Below, one piece after another: positions 23,314 to 33,841 of a stretch of 64,000 nt of DNA. Source of the stretch: Pseudoscleropodium purum (Eukaryota; Streptophyta; Bryopsida; Hypnales; Brachytheciaceae). A program made the translations under genes and the position numbers. The notes beneath the pieces are model-generated. The model did not search any database. It had not been told where the DNA came from and saw nothing but the letters and a program-made list of their open reading frames with translations. Every line of letters begins with the position of its first letter. The stretch's first letter is position 1. The DNA lies in assembly GCA_963969395.1 (NCBI GenBank), contig OZ017802.1, forward strand, positions 5,706,501-5,770,500, written 5' to 3'.

Positions 23314-25029
23314 GTGCACCAGAGACGTAGGATCTGGGATGGTGCATAGTGTAATGGAAATTTCATTGACAAGATGTACTCTGTTGTATAAATTATCAAT
23401 TTTCTTGCGCGAAACACATTTTCGTCCCAATTTTTGGACTCTCGCATTTGTTGTTGGGCATGCAATGTGGAAGCTTGGTACTTAAATTTAGTTGCATTCG
23501 AATGTTTGCATTTGCATTTCGTAGTCCTGGAAGAAATTGAAAGCATTGAGCTCTCACCCAAATCTCTCTTTGTAAGTGCACCTTGTTCACGTTGAGTTTG
23601 TTGTCATGTGTCATATTTGTGGGCCGAAGATTGAATGTGTGGAATTTGATGCATTCAACAATGAAGGCTAATGTCTGCGAGCTCCATCCAATTCGCAATC
23701 TCCGATCGACCATAGATGAGTAACCTCTCATTTGAAAACGCATGTGCAATTGCTGTCACCTTCGAAATCGGAACGAGTGACTGGTAAATCATTCACCCGC
23801 ATTAATAGGATAATTCAGTGCAAAGAGGATCAATGGCTTCTCGGCACATGCTTAAAGATCCACACTGGGTTGATTTTAGGGGAAAGAACGTGGGTGAGCT
23901 CTGAGCCATGTACTTAGTATGGAAGCTGAGTCAGCTTCCACACTTCGTGGTTGTAATTCAGTTTCAATGCCGCATTCAAGGGGTTGGACCCAACCACAAG
24001 ATGATATGAGTCATTCTCATGACGAAACATAATTAGTGAAATCATACCTTGGCGGTAGGTATGAAAGCCCACACATACTCTGCCATCTCCATTCGGCCGT
24101 GAATGACTTCATACAACCACACATAATTGCCGCAAGCAATATGAGTTGAAGCCGGCATTTCATGCTTGAAGGGTGTATAGTGAAGAGGAGTCCAGTTGCA
24201 AACTTTTCATTCCTGTGGGTGTGAAATATGTGCTCCTCTGCACAATCATAATGGATGAGACTTTCAGTTGGCTGAGCAATTTGCATCACTATAGTCGCTC
24301 TCTACTTCCTCTTTTCAAATTTCTCTGTGATGTAATTTCCAAATTGGACTCAAATATGTCTCAATCAATGTAGAAATGATAAGTCGCGCAAATTATGGGA
24401 AATATGATTCAAGTTTTACTTGAAAAGAGAGTTCAATTTGGAGTTTAGCAAAAAATAGAGGATTAGGTGCCAGGCTCCATGGCATTCTCCATACAAACTT
24501 CCTTGTCTCTCATTTTTAGTCTCCAATGCTCAATGAATTGGGTTTATGCGGGACGGAACAATGACTAATCGACTTCTTCGCGCGCGGGTTTGCACCCGCT
24601 TGTAATAATGAACTTGAGACACACTGCCTCAGAAAAATAAGAAGAAATTCTAGCTACTAAATCCCTCACTACTATCGATCGCCCTCCACAAACACCTCGA
24701 AATCTCTCCGTGTCCTTCCTGCTGTTGTGTCCGCTTAATTGGTTCCCACCTCCGTTCACTTTTCCACACAGCGATATCCCGATGCAACGCCGAATGGAAT
24801 TAAACTATCTTACCATTAACGATCTATTCAGACAAGAATGCAATTGCACGGGGTCTTTCAAACAGATACAGTAAACAATCCTCCAAAATTAGGTAACTAA
24901 TCAAGATTGCGAATTAATATGCACCCCGGTCGAACATTCGTAATCATAATCAACCCATCAACCCTAAAAATTTAGCACCACAACGAAATCCTCTGTGTCA
25001 CTCGCGATTGCGATTGCACTTGTTCGCCT
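23314..25029. other. PSAO 3' region and intergenic DNA
   Basis: The first several hundred bases probably hold the PSAO 3' UTR. A hairpin GCGGGT-TTGC-ACCCGC lies near 24585-24600. From about 24540 to 25029 the DNA is less AT-rich and may be promoter or leader sequence for the small ORF now on the far side of the retrotransposon. No ORF here is convincing. Confidence 0.4.
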
Positions 25030-25244
25030 TGTTAAGATATGTAGTGTGAACGCTCACCATAATGGTGAGTGACACGTGGCTTAGGGAATCATTCTTGTCC
25101 AATGGGAGAAGGGAACTATTCATTGTCTCTCTCCCTTCTCCCCTTGTATATACCACCAACTTATTATGAAGACACTTAGTTCTTTGAGTATACTTTGGTG
25201 TTGTTTATTGCTTTGTGATTTTGTTTCGTTTATTATACTCAACA
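25030..25244 (+). repeat. Left LTR of the Copia element
   Basis: TGTTAAGATATG...ACTCAACA, 215 bp. It contains a perfect 17-base palindrome CTCACCATAATGGTGAG (25053-25069), an ABRE/G-box ACACGTGGC (25072-25080) and a TATA-like TATATA (25147-25152). These plausibly form the element's promoter. The right LTR differs in the palindrome (C to T) and at one base near the end (G to A). Confidence 0.97.
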
Positions 25245-25260
25245 CGTTATCAGCACACTC
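25245..25260 (+). other. Primer binding site region
   Basis: The left LTR is followed by CGTTATCAGCACACTC. The TATCAG core resembles the usual Copia site complementary to initiator methionine tRNA, but the match is only partial, so the priming tRNA is uncertain. Confidence 0.5.
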
Positions 25261-26118
25261 TTAGACGTTCGTCTTAAATTTCCTACTTCCGATTTGTTTT
25301 TGTTTTTGTTTCTGGGTTTTGTTTGTTTTGTTTTGTTACCCTCCACCCTGCACTCTCCTCACCTTCTGCCTGCCACCATCTCCAGCTCACCTAGCCAAGC
25401 TCCCCCCCCCCTCCCCCTCCCGGCCTGGCCCTGCCTCTTCCAGCCAGCACCCCTCTCTAGTTCACCCCGGCTCCCTTTCTGCTCCCTGCCGGTCATTCCG
25501 CAACCCCTGCTCTCTCCCTGACTTCCCTGTGCTTCTGCACGGCTGCTCCCCAAGCTCCTACCAGCTCCCTCCCGCCAGGCAGTTCCCTTCCCTTCAAGCT
25601 CCATCTTCGTTGCCCTTCTGTTTTTTCAATTTTTTTTTCCTCCTTCCCTTCTTGTTTGTTCACTCCTTCTTCATTCTGTACGCATCCTTTGGCCTTCTTT
25701 CTTCACTTCTAGTTTTTCTCTTCACACCTTGAGTTTTCGAAGTTTTCTCTTCAAACCCTTGCTTCCAACTATTTTAATTTTAATTTTAATTTTCTCTTTA
25801 TTTTAATTGACTTTTCATTTCTAATTTTATATTTTCATAAAATATATTTTTTTATTTTTATTTTTATCTTTATCTTTATCTTATATCTTTATCTTTTACT
25901 TTTACTTTTATCTTACTTTTTACTTTACCTTTACTTTTACCTTTTACTTTATCTTTATTTCATCCTTTTATTTATTTTATTTTATTTTTCTTTATCTTCA
26001 ACTTCATCTTTTTCTTTATCTTTTATTTCATTTCAAACCCTAATTTTCTATTCAAACCTATTTTTTTTTAAACCCTAATTTCTTCCCGAAGCTATATTTT
26101 TCTTCCTTCTTCTACATC
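25261..26118 (+). other. Copia untranslated leader, pyrimidine-rich, with teloboxes
   Basis: The leader has a C/T-rich tract (about 25330-25620) and then degenerate TTTTATC/TTTAC repeats (about 25850-26030). Two AAACCCTAA telobox-type words lie near 26035-26085, just before the gag ATG. Frames in the C-rich tract are compositional artefacts. Confidence 0.6.
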
Positions 26119-29100
26119 ATGACTACTTCGACTTCCTCAGTTGCTACTTCTACCACTATTCCGGTATCCACTACTGTTATTGAGGCACCGCGACTTCAGC
26201 CGCTTTTATTTCCATAGTTGGCAGCGGATGGGAGCAACTATTTATTATGGGCGAAAACTGCGAAAGCGTATGTATTTGCAGAGAATTTATCGGACTCTAT
26301 TTCATTTGATACAGATACTACTGTAAGTGCTTCCGTTTCTCCCGCTACTTCCTGGAAGACTTTATTGCTGCTTCGTCGTCACATTGTCCCCTCGTTGCAG
26401 CATCAATATTTAGAAATAGATAAACCTGATGAGCTTTGGAAAAAGCTCAAAGCTCGTTTTGATCACCAAAAGACCATCTTCTTACCTAGAGCTTTACATG
26501 ATTGGACACATTTACGAGTGTTGGATTTTCCAACATTTGTTGCTTTCAATAATGAGTTGTACCGCATAGTGTCACAACTACGGTTGTGTGGTCAGACCAT
26601 CACCGAGGCAGAAATGATTGAGAAAACTCTTTCAACATTTCCACCCGTTTCTGCTGTACTTGCTCAGTAGTACAGAAACATGAAATTTGATAATCACTCA
26701 GATCTCATGTCTCTATTACTTCTTGCTGAAAAGCAAAATGAGATCCTCTTGCGCAATGCAGAGGCCCGTCCTACTGGAACTACGGTTCCAGAGTCCCATG
26801 CTGTCAAGGTTTTCAATGTAAAACCTAAGGGACAAAAATATCGTCCTAAACCTCGTCCTAAACAGTCCGGTAGCTATAGTCGTGACAACCGTAATACCCA
26901 GAAGAAGAATACCACTTCTTCTACAACAAACCATGGTAAGCGTCCATCAGAGACGCGTTCTTGCCACAAATGTGGTCGAGTTGGCCATCTAGCCAACGTT
27001 TGTCGGACGGCGGACTATTTTGTTAAGCTGTTCCAGGAGAACAAGAAGCTTAGAACTGAAGCTCGAGAATCTCACACCATGGATGCGTCTATGGATCCCT
27101 TTGGGACTGAAGATCCAGAAGCATTTGTCACTGAAGACACCTCCACTGGTGAGTCTTCTGATGCACTTCTGGACTCTGCAACTACACACAGTATCTTGCG
27201 AGATAAGAATTTTTTTGATGAAAATAATCTTTCAACTTGGCAAACCAGACATTTAATGACTATGGCTGGATCAAATGTGTTTCGTTTCCAGGAGGGATCT
27301 GCAAAGGTGGTATTGCCTGAGGGCACCACCATTACATGCATGCGTGCTATGTATTCTCCCTCTGCGCCTCGGAGCCTGATCAGCTATCGAGATGTGCGCA
27401 CCAACGGTCTACACCTCTCGACTAGAACTATAGATAGGCGTGAGGCTCTGGTTTTTGTACAAAATAATAAAATCGTGGAAACAGCCTTTGCTGCGGCAAG
27501 TGGCTTGTATCGGATTCCAATCCGACCACGTACTGTATCTAGCTTTGTTTTATCTTCTAAAGATAATAAAACTTCTCTTTGGCATGGAAGATTGGGCCAT
27601 CCAGGATCAACCTTATTTCGTAAAATTATTCCATGTATTGCTGGCCATAACTTACAGCCAACAGATGTCAATTCTATGACAATATGTCATGCGTGTGTAC
27701 AAGGCAAATTTATTGCTAGACCATTTTCATGGAAGCTTCCCCATGAATTGCCACCAATGTTATCTAGACTACAAGGCGATATTTGTGGACCAATATCACC
27801 TATGTCTGGCCCATTTCGATACTTTTTGGTTCTAGCTGATGCATCAGGCAGGCAATCACATGTTTCTTTACTATCAACAAGAAACTTGGCCTTTGCCAAT
27901 TTACTTTCTATGCTCATCCGCTTCAAGGCTCATTTTCCTGATTATCCAATCAAAACATTACGAATGGATAATGCCCAAGAGTTCCGTTCAAAATCTTTTG
28001 AAGATTACTGCACTGCCACAGGAATTGAGTTAACCTATTCTGTTCCATATGAACATGCTCAAAATGGATTAGCTGAATCTTTTATCAAACGGATCCAGCT
28101 CATCACGAGACCACTACTTCTTCATGCGAGTTTGCCTCCATTTATGTGGGGACATGTAGTTCTCCATGCTACAACATTGATTAGACTTCGTCCTTCATCT
28201 GTGGATATTGCGTCTTCACAAGAACTATTGTCGGGCCGCGTTCCTAACGTATCTCATCTACGAGTATTTGGTTGTCGGGTATGGGTTCCGGTCCCGGAAC
28301 CTCAACGCCATACTATTGGTGCTCATCGACAGGAAGGTATTTATGTTGGATTCGACTCTCCCAGTATTATTCGATATATTACTCCATCAACTGGTACGCT
28401 CCTCCGTGCTCGTTTTGCTAATTGTCGGTTTGAAGAAGACGTTTTTCCATCTTTGAAAGGAGGAGCATCTACTCCAAAGACTTCTGTTGGTCTTACATTT
28501 CAAGCTTCTCAAACATTTACATCAAATCCTGACCCAAGAACGTCTTTGGCTGAAACTGAAGTTTCAAAAATTTTGCATTTACAAAAGATTGCCGATCAAA
28601 CACCTGATGGTTTCACTAATGCACCACGGATTACTAAAAATCCTTTGAATGAAGCTCGTAATCTACCTGCTCGAGTTTCTCTTCCAGATCCTATCACTTC
28701 AACTCCCCAATCATTGGGCAAACGAACTCGAGGACCGGACAAGCAGCCACGCAAACGTAAAGCTTTTACAGATGATATTCATCCTTCTATGCCTACAACA
28801 ACCACAACCAATTTTACGGGTTCACTTACAAATGACCGCCCATCTACTTCTCAAGGCAATGTTCTTGCTCATAAGCAAGAAAAGTCCAAGTTGAACACAG
28901 AATTATCTGTGATTTATTGCACTACAGGAGATGTATGGGATAGAACAAAAACTGATATCGATGACTCATTTATTTGCATGATTGCAGAAAATCTTTCTTG
29001 CGAGAAAGATGATCCTGAACCACGTACTATTGAAGAGGCGATGCGTCGATCTGATTGGCTAAAGTGGAAAGCTGCTATTGAGGAGGAGTATGCTTCTTTG

Positions 29101-30531
29101 AAGAAAAGACAGGTCTTTGGACCTATTGAGGAGAACCTGACTTCTCGACCTCTTGGGTACAAACTGGTATTTGTACGCAAACGTAATGACAAAGGTCATA
29201 TTATTCATTATAAAGTTCATGTCCTTCTTGAGATGAAACTTATGGATGTCGTAACAGCTTATTTATATGGTTCTTTAAATGCCAATATTTATATGAAAGT
29301 GCCGCTTGGTCTTGAAACTACAAATTCAACTCCACTTGTTCCAGGCAAACATCGTGGCATTAAATTACAACGCGCATTATATGGCCTAAAACAATCTGGC
29401 CGTATGTGGTATCAACGACTACAACAATTTCTTATCGAGCATCACTTTATAAATGATGCATTACTTCCATGTCTCTTTATTAAAAGAGATAAATCTGGAT
29501 TTGTGATTATTGCTGTCTACGTTGACGACTTGAATCTTGTGGGCACCAACTTTGCCTGTATTGCGGCTACTCAACTTCTTGTTCGTGAATTTGAGATGAA
29601 GTTACTTGGCAAAACCACATTTTGCATTGGTTTACAAGTTCTTCACTTAAAAGATGGCAGTATTTTTCTTTCACAAACAACTTATATCAATCGGATCCTA
29701 AAAAGATTCAACATGATCGATGCCCATCCATTATCTACACCCATGGTTGGTCGCAGTGTTAAAGATGATGACCCTTATCGTCCTTGCGAAGAAGAGGAGG
29801 AGACATTGAGTGAACAATATCCATACCTCGCAGCGGTCGGAGCACTTTTATATTTGGCTACATCTACAAGACCTGATATTTCATTTGCAATTAGTGTCCT
29901 TGCAAGACATAGCTCTCGGCCCACACTACGACATTGGAATGGCATCAAACATCTTTTCCGCTATTTGAAAGGAACTGAAGATTTGGGACTACATTATAGC
30001 CGATCAGTGGATCCAAAATTAGTTGGTTATGCTGATGCTGGATATAGATTTGATCCTGCAACATCCAAATCCCAAACGGGTTATGTATTCTTACGACATG
30101 GAGCTGCAATATCTTGGAAATCGGTAAAGCAGACAATTACTGCAACATCATCCAATCATGCAGAGATTGTTGCTTTGCACGAAGCATCTCGAGAATGCAT
30201 TTGGCTAAGATCAATTGACAGATTTATTCAAACAAGTTGTGGATTACCACATGATGATTCTCCAACTATCTTATATGAAGACAATAGCGCTTGTGTTGCA
30301 CAAATGCAAGTGGGTTTTGTTAAGGGTGACCGAACAAAACATATTGACCCAAAGTATTTCAGTTTTACTCATGACTTGATTACAAATAAAGCACTTGAAA
30401 TCAAGAAAGTTACATCAGCAGATAACCTTGCTGATCTCTTCACCAAAGCTCTTCCATTATGTGTTCATCGCCGACTTATTCACGGCATTGGCATGCGGCG
30501 ACTTAATGTTTTAGAACAAGAAATCCAATAG
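26119..30531 (+). pseudogene. Copia gag-pol polyprotein, disabled by two TAG codons and an RT deletion
   Basis: One frame runs from the ATG at 26119 to the stop at 30531 (1471 codons), broken by TAG at 26215-26217 and 26668-26670. Gag comes first. A CCHC knuckle CHKCGRVGHLANVC (about 26962-27004) and the protease motif LLDSATTHSIL (about 27167) follow. Next come GAG-pre-integrase HGRLGHPGS and the integrase with zinc ligands HACVQGK and the D, D, E positions in LQGDICGP, RMDNAQEF and NGLAESF. RT keeps both Asp motifs (LMDVVTAYLYG and YVDDLNLVG). However, about 44 residues normally between YKAR and the first Asp motif are missing near 29214-29235, in frame. RNase H shows ADAGY, HAEIVAL and YEDNSACVA. 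The TAG codons stand where Gln would fit. Confidence 0.9.
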
Positions 30532-31080
30532 ATTTCTATTATGAAATTTATTGATCCTTTTTATATCCTTCCATGGATTTTTCCCACTGGGTTTTACTAT
30601 GAGAATGGATTGATAAAGGAGTTGTACTCTTTTTCCTTCATTTGTGGTTTTATCCTTGAATATAACCAAGGTTTCCCCAGATAAGGTTTTAATGAGGCAA
30701 CAACCGTAAAATCTTACGGGAATTTTCGAATAAGAAAAAGGTAGAGTCGTGGTGAGAACCACGGTTTGGGGTTGAATGCTGGAGCTTATTAACCATCTTG
30801 GGGTGTACAGCATCTTGTCACATTACAGCTCAGGGGTGGGATAGCGGGTCGATTGTTATTCCTGCCTCACTAGCATGCCAAGCCGCGAGTCTCTCGAACC
30901 AGTCAACGCAGCCGACGAGGATCAAACCGCGGACCAGTCGGTTGACCACCGACGTATGAAACCAGCCGACCAAATCCACGACTTGGCGACAGGGATTGGT
31001 TTTTATTTGATTTTATAGCCTTCATTGATTAGTACTTATTAAAATTTTATTTTACCATTATTATGTTGAGCGAGGAGGAG
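30532..31080 (+). other. Copia 3' internal untranslated region with a GC-rich island and polypurine tract
   Basis: After the polyprotein stop the DNA is AT-rich except for about 30830-30990, which is distinctly GC-rich (GGTCGATTG, AAGCCGCGAG, CGACGAGGATC). It contains no ORF. The region ends in the polypurine tract GAGCGAGGAGGAG against the right LTR. Confidence 0.7.
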
Positions 31081-31295
31081 TGTTAAGATATGTAGTGTGA
31101 ACGCTCACTATAATGGTGAGTGACACGTGGCTTAGGGAATCATTCTTGTCCAATGGGAGAAGGGAACTATTCATTGTCTCTCTCCCTTCTCCCCTTGTAT
31201 ATACCACCAACTTATTATGAAGACACTTAGTTCTTTGAGTATACTTTGGTGTTGTTTATTACTTTGTGATTTTGTTTCGTTTATTATACTCAACA
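31081..31295 (+). repeat. Right LTR of the Copia element
   Basis: 215 bp, identical to the left LTR except for two transitions. It ends CAACA directly before the duplicated target CGCCT, 20 bases upstream of a possible start codon, so its promoter could influence the neighbouring ORF. Confidence 0.97.
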
Positions 31296-31315
31296 CGCCT
31301 CTGCACTTTGTGACA

Positions 31316-31495
31316 ATGGGGAGAACTTTCTGGAAGATGCCCGAGGAAGGACAGTTCAGTTCATCAAAGGAAATTCGAATGAGCTTCATGGCTGGCGGAA
31401 GCACCAAAAATAACAACGGGATGAATGTAAGTTCTCATCCACGAATTATCATCGGCAAACTTTGGTTACTGCTGCCCGATTCATTCTGTTGGTGA
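31316..31495 (+). CDS. Small ORF or first exon, product unknown
   Basis: The ATG at 31316 opens 59 codons beginning MGRTFWKMPEEGQ and rich in Ser, Lys and Gly. After codon 37 the sequence GATGAATGTAAGTTC offers a strong splice donor (exon 31316-31426), so this may be the first exon of a gene whose later exons I could not find before the repeats that follow. I do not recognise the protein. The flanks across the retrotransposon (24900-25029 joined to 31296) would have formed its leader before insertion. It could be a genuine short gene, a truncated gene or chance. Confidence 0.3.
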   Translation: MGRTFWKMPEEGQFSSSKEIRMSFMAGGSTKNNNGMNVSSHPRIIIGKLWLLLPDSFCW

Positions 31496-31509
31496 GTGAT
31501 ATTTCTGTA

Positions 31510-31745
31510 CTAGTGTGCCCTGCAGAGTATAATAAAATAAAAGTAAAAAAGTAATTTTCTAATTTTTTCATTCATAAAAACTTTGAAATTCAATATAATT
31601 TTTTTCCATGAGTTGAAATGCTACAAAATAATGCCCATGCACCCCTCCTCATTGATGACTTTCCGACAATACTAGAATTGTGTGATATGGAGATGCATGG
31701 TTTAGGAAATCTCACCACAACAAATAAAACAAAACAAACAAACAA
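31510..31745 (-). repeat. Dispersed ~180-bp repeat, reverse copy
   Basis: It begins ACTAGTGTGCCCTG and contains AATTTTCTAATTTTTTCATT, CTTTGAAATTCAAT and GCACCCCTCCTC, ending in AACAAA units. It is the reverse complement of the family at 13390-14110. Confidence 0.6.
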
Positions 31746-31756
31746 TGTATCGTAAC

Positions 31757-32917
31757 TTAACCCCTAAAGTTTCATGACTATGTTTTCGCTGAAAAAGCTC
31801 AGAAATTGACATTTTTAGTACAAATAGCCTTTTTTTGAATTTTTTTTTTTTTGCCATATACAACCGTAGGATCTTTTACTATGTAGTATAAAAAACATGT
31901 GGTAAAAATTTCAGACATTTTCACTACATGGATTGCAAGATGTAAGCATTCAAATTCACTAAAATCATTTTTTTGGCCTTATGAAAAGTTGGGCAGCTGC
32001 ACTTTACAAGCTCACTTTTCTATGAAAAAATGACCACAAGGATGGTGCTTCTTTCAATTCTTTTTCCTAGACAAGTTTTCCACATGTTTAAAAATTTTCA
32101 GGTCATTTGGAACTATACAACACATAGGAAAAAAATAGTAAATAGGTAGTAGTAGATAATGATTCAAAATACTAAATTATTAAGAAAAAATATATGGAAT
32201 TGAAAAATGACAATCTCAATGGTAGAAATGTTGTAATAAAAAATTTACTTCCTAGGATTTTATTTTTTTTCAAAAAAATTGAAAATTGGGTAAGGTAAAG
32301 GATTTGAAAGTTTATTTTAGAGTAGGGAATCTATAATTGCCCACAAACCAAAAATCCTCATAACTTTTGATTTGTTGATCAAAATCGAATGATTCAAAGC
32401 TTTCCATGTATATAAGTCTAAAAAACTAATTTCATATTTTGGTTTATGAAAAAAGTGATTTTTTCTAATATGCCCAAATTGCCCAGTTACGAAAAAAGGA
32501 ACATATTAGGCTATAACTTTTGACTCATATTTCCAAATATCATGAAATTTGTCAGGGTTGACAGGATGTCCGGACGCAGATGCTGTGTTTGCAACGTCCG
32601 CTGACATTCACGGACGCCGCTCGCCCCGTCCACCCCGCCCCGCCCGCCCTGTCTGCCCTACCCGTCCCGCCTCGTCCGTCCGCCTTCCGACGGCGGGAGG
32701 GACGCTGCGTCCGTGTGGACGGACGTCCGGGTTACGGACGCCTTTTTTGGGCAGACGTAGAGATTCGTCAACCCTGAAATTTGTTGCATATGAAAGATAT
32801 TCTTTGTTGACACCTTCTATTAAAATTTCAGCCTTAAATATAGAAATTTCTGGTCACAAGTACCTACCCAAAATTTCTTTACAACCAAAAAATGCAAGCT
32901 AGGTGTTTAAGGATTAA
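31757..32917 (+). mobile_element. TTAA-flanked TIR element (CCCCTAAAG family), copy 1
   Basis: It is bounded by TTAA (31757-31760) and TTAA (32914-32917), left end CCCCTAAAGTTTCATGAC, right end diverged (CTAGGTGTTTAAGGA). It is collinear with copy 2, which follows immediately. The body is 1153 bp; removing the 224-bp hAT MITE and its 8-bp duplication leaves 921 bp, matching the 920 bp of copy 2. No ORF. Confidence 0.7.
32553..32776. mobile_element. GC-rich hAT-type MITE nested in copy 1
   Basis: The ends CAGGGTTGAC and GTCAACCCTG are perfect inverted repeats. The 8-bp duplication AAATTTGT flanks the element (32545-32552 and 32777-32784). An 8-bp duplication with a CAGGG terminus is typical of the hAT superfamily. 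The 224-bp interior is strongly GC-rich with repeated GGACG/CGTCC words near both ends, like hAT subterminal binding motifs. The overlapping frames across it are artefacts of composition. Confidence 0.9.
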
Positions 32918-33841
32918 CCCCTAAAGTTCCTTGACTATGTTTTCATCAAAAATGCACAAAAACTGCCATTTTTAGAACACGTACCAAAAACAATTTAACA
33001 AAAATTTTGGGCACATTCAACTGTAGGATCTTGTAGTATGATCATTTTAAAAGATGTGGAAAAAATTTCAAAAAATTCCACCTTGTAGATCGCAAGATAT
33101 TAGCATTTCAATTGACAAAAAGCCTATTTTGGTCCCTTTGAAAATCTAGGCAGCTGTGCTTCACAAGGTCACATTTGTATGAAAAAATTTCCAAAATGGT
33201 TGCAACTCTTTGGATTCATTCTTCAAATCAAGTTGGCTAAATGCTTGAAAATTTTCAGATCATTTGGAATTTTACAATGTATAGGAAAAAAATAGTAAGT
33301 AGAAAGAAGTAGAGAATGAATCAAAATACTAAATTGTTAATAATTTAGTTATGGAATTGAAAAATGTCCATCTCAATGGTTGTAATGTTGTAATAAACAA
33401 TATTCATCTAATACTTTTATTTTTTTCCAAAAATATTGAAAATTGAGTTCAATAAAGGACTTCAAAGTTTGTTTTGGAGTAAAGAATCCATAACCACCCG
33501 CAAACTAAAACACCTCATAACTTTTGACTCATAGATCAAAATGGAATGATTAATAGCTTTTCATGTATATATAAATCTAGAGAATTGATTTCAAATTTTT
33601 ATTTTTGAAAAAAATGATTTTTTTAGATCTGCCCAGACTGCCCGAGTTGAAAAACAAACTACATATTAGGCCATAACTTTTAACTCATATTTCCAAATGT
33701 CTTGAAATTTGTGCACATGAAAGATATTTCTCGTCTACACCTATTAAAATTTGGGCCACAAATATAGAAGTCGCCACTCACATGCACCTACCCAAAAAAG
33801 TTATGTTGCCTAAATATGCACCTTGGTCCTTTAGGGGTTAA
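32914..33841 (+). mobile_element. TTAA-flanked TIR element (CCCCTAAAG family), copy 2
   Basis: It starts TTAACCCCTAAAG and ends CTTTAGGGGTTAA (TTAA at 32914-32917 and 33838-33841). The 920-bp body is collinear with copies 1, 3 and 4. It shares its left TTAA with copy 1, so the pair is head to tail. No coding capacity. The best analogy is a nonautonomous piggyBac-like element. Confidence 0.75.

Larger units (their letters stand above)
25030..31295 (+). mobile_element. Ty1/Copia LTR retrotransposon, young but defective
   Basis: The element has 215-bp LTRs starting TG and ending CA and a perfect 5-bp target duplication CGCCT (25025-25029 and 31296-31300). A PBS-like TTATCAGCAC follows the left LTR, and a polypurine tract GAGCGAGGAGGAG (31068-31080) abuts the right LTR. 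Domain order gag, protease, integrase, RT, RNase H identifies Copia. The LTRs differ at two of 215 positions (both transitions), so insertion is recent. The polyprotein has two in-frame TAG codons and a deletion in RT, so the copy should not move on its own. It sits between PSAO and a small ORF. Confidence 0.97.

Noticed and set aside
24585..24600. GCGGGTTTGCACCCGC hairpin as a tRNA arm
   Set aside because: No cloverleaf, B box or acceptor stem around it.
25294..25732. Overlapping frames of up to 137 codons on both strands in the C/T-rich Copia leader
   Set aside because: They arise from the pyrimidine-rich tract. No domain, and they lie in the untranslated leader between PBS and gag.
26119..26670. 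Programmed stop readthrough at the two TAG codons
   Set aside because: Neither is followed by the CARYYA-type context known to promote readthrough, and the first lies only 33 codons into gag. Mutation is the simpler reading, though not excluded.
32549..32902. 117-codon Arg/Pro-rich frame
   Set aside because: It spans the GC-rich hAT MITE and its flanks; composition explains the open frame.
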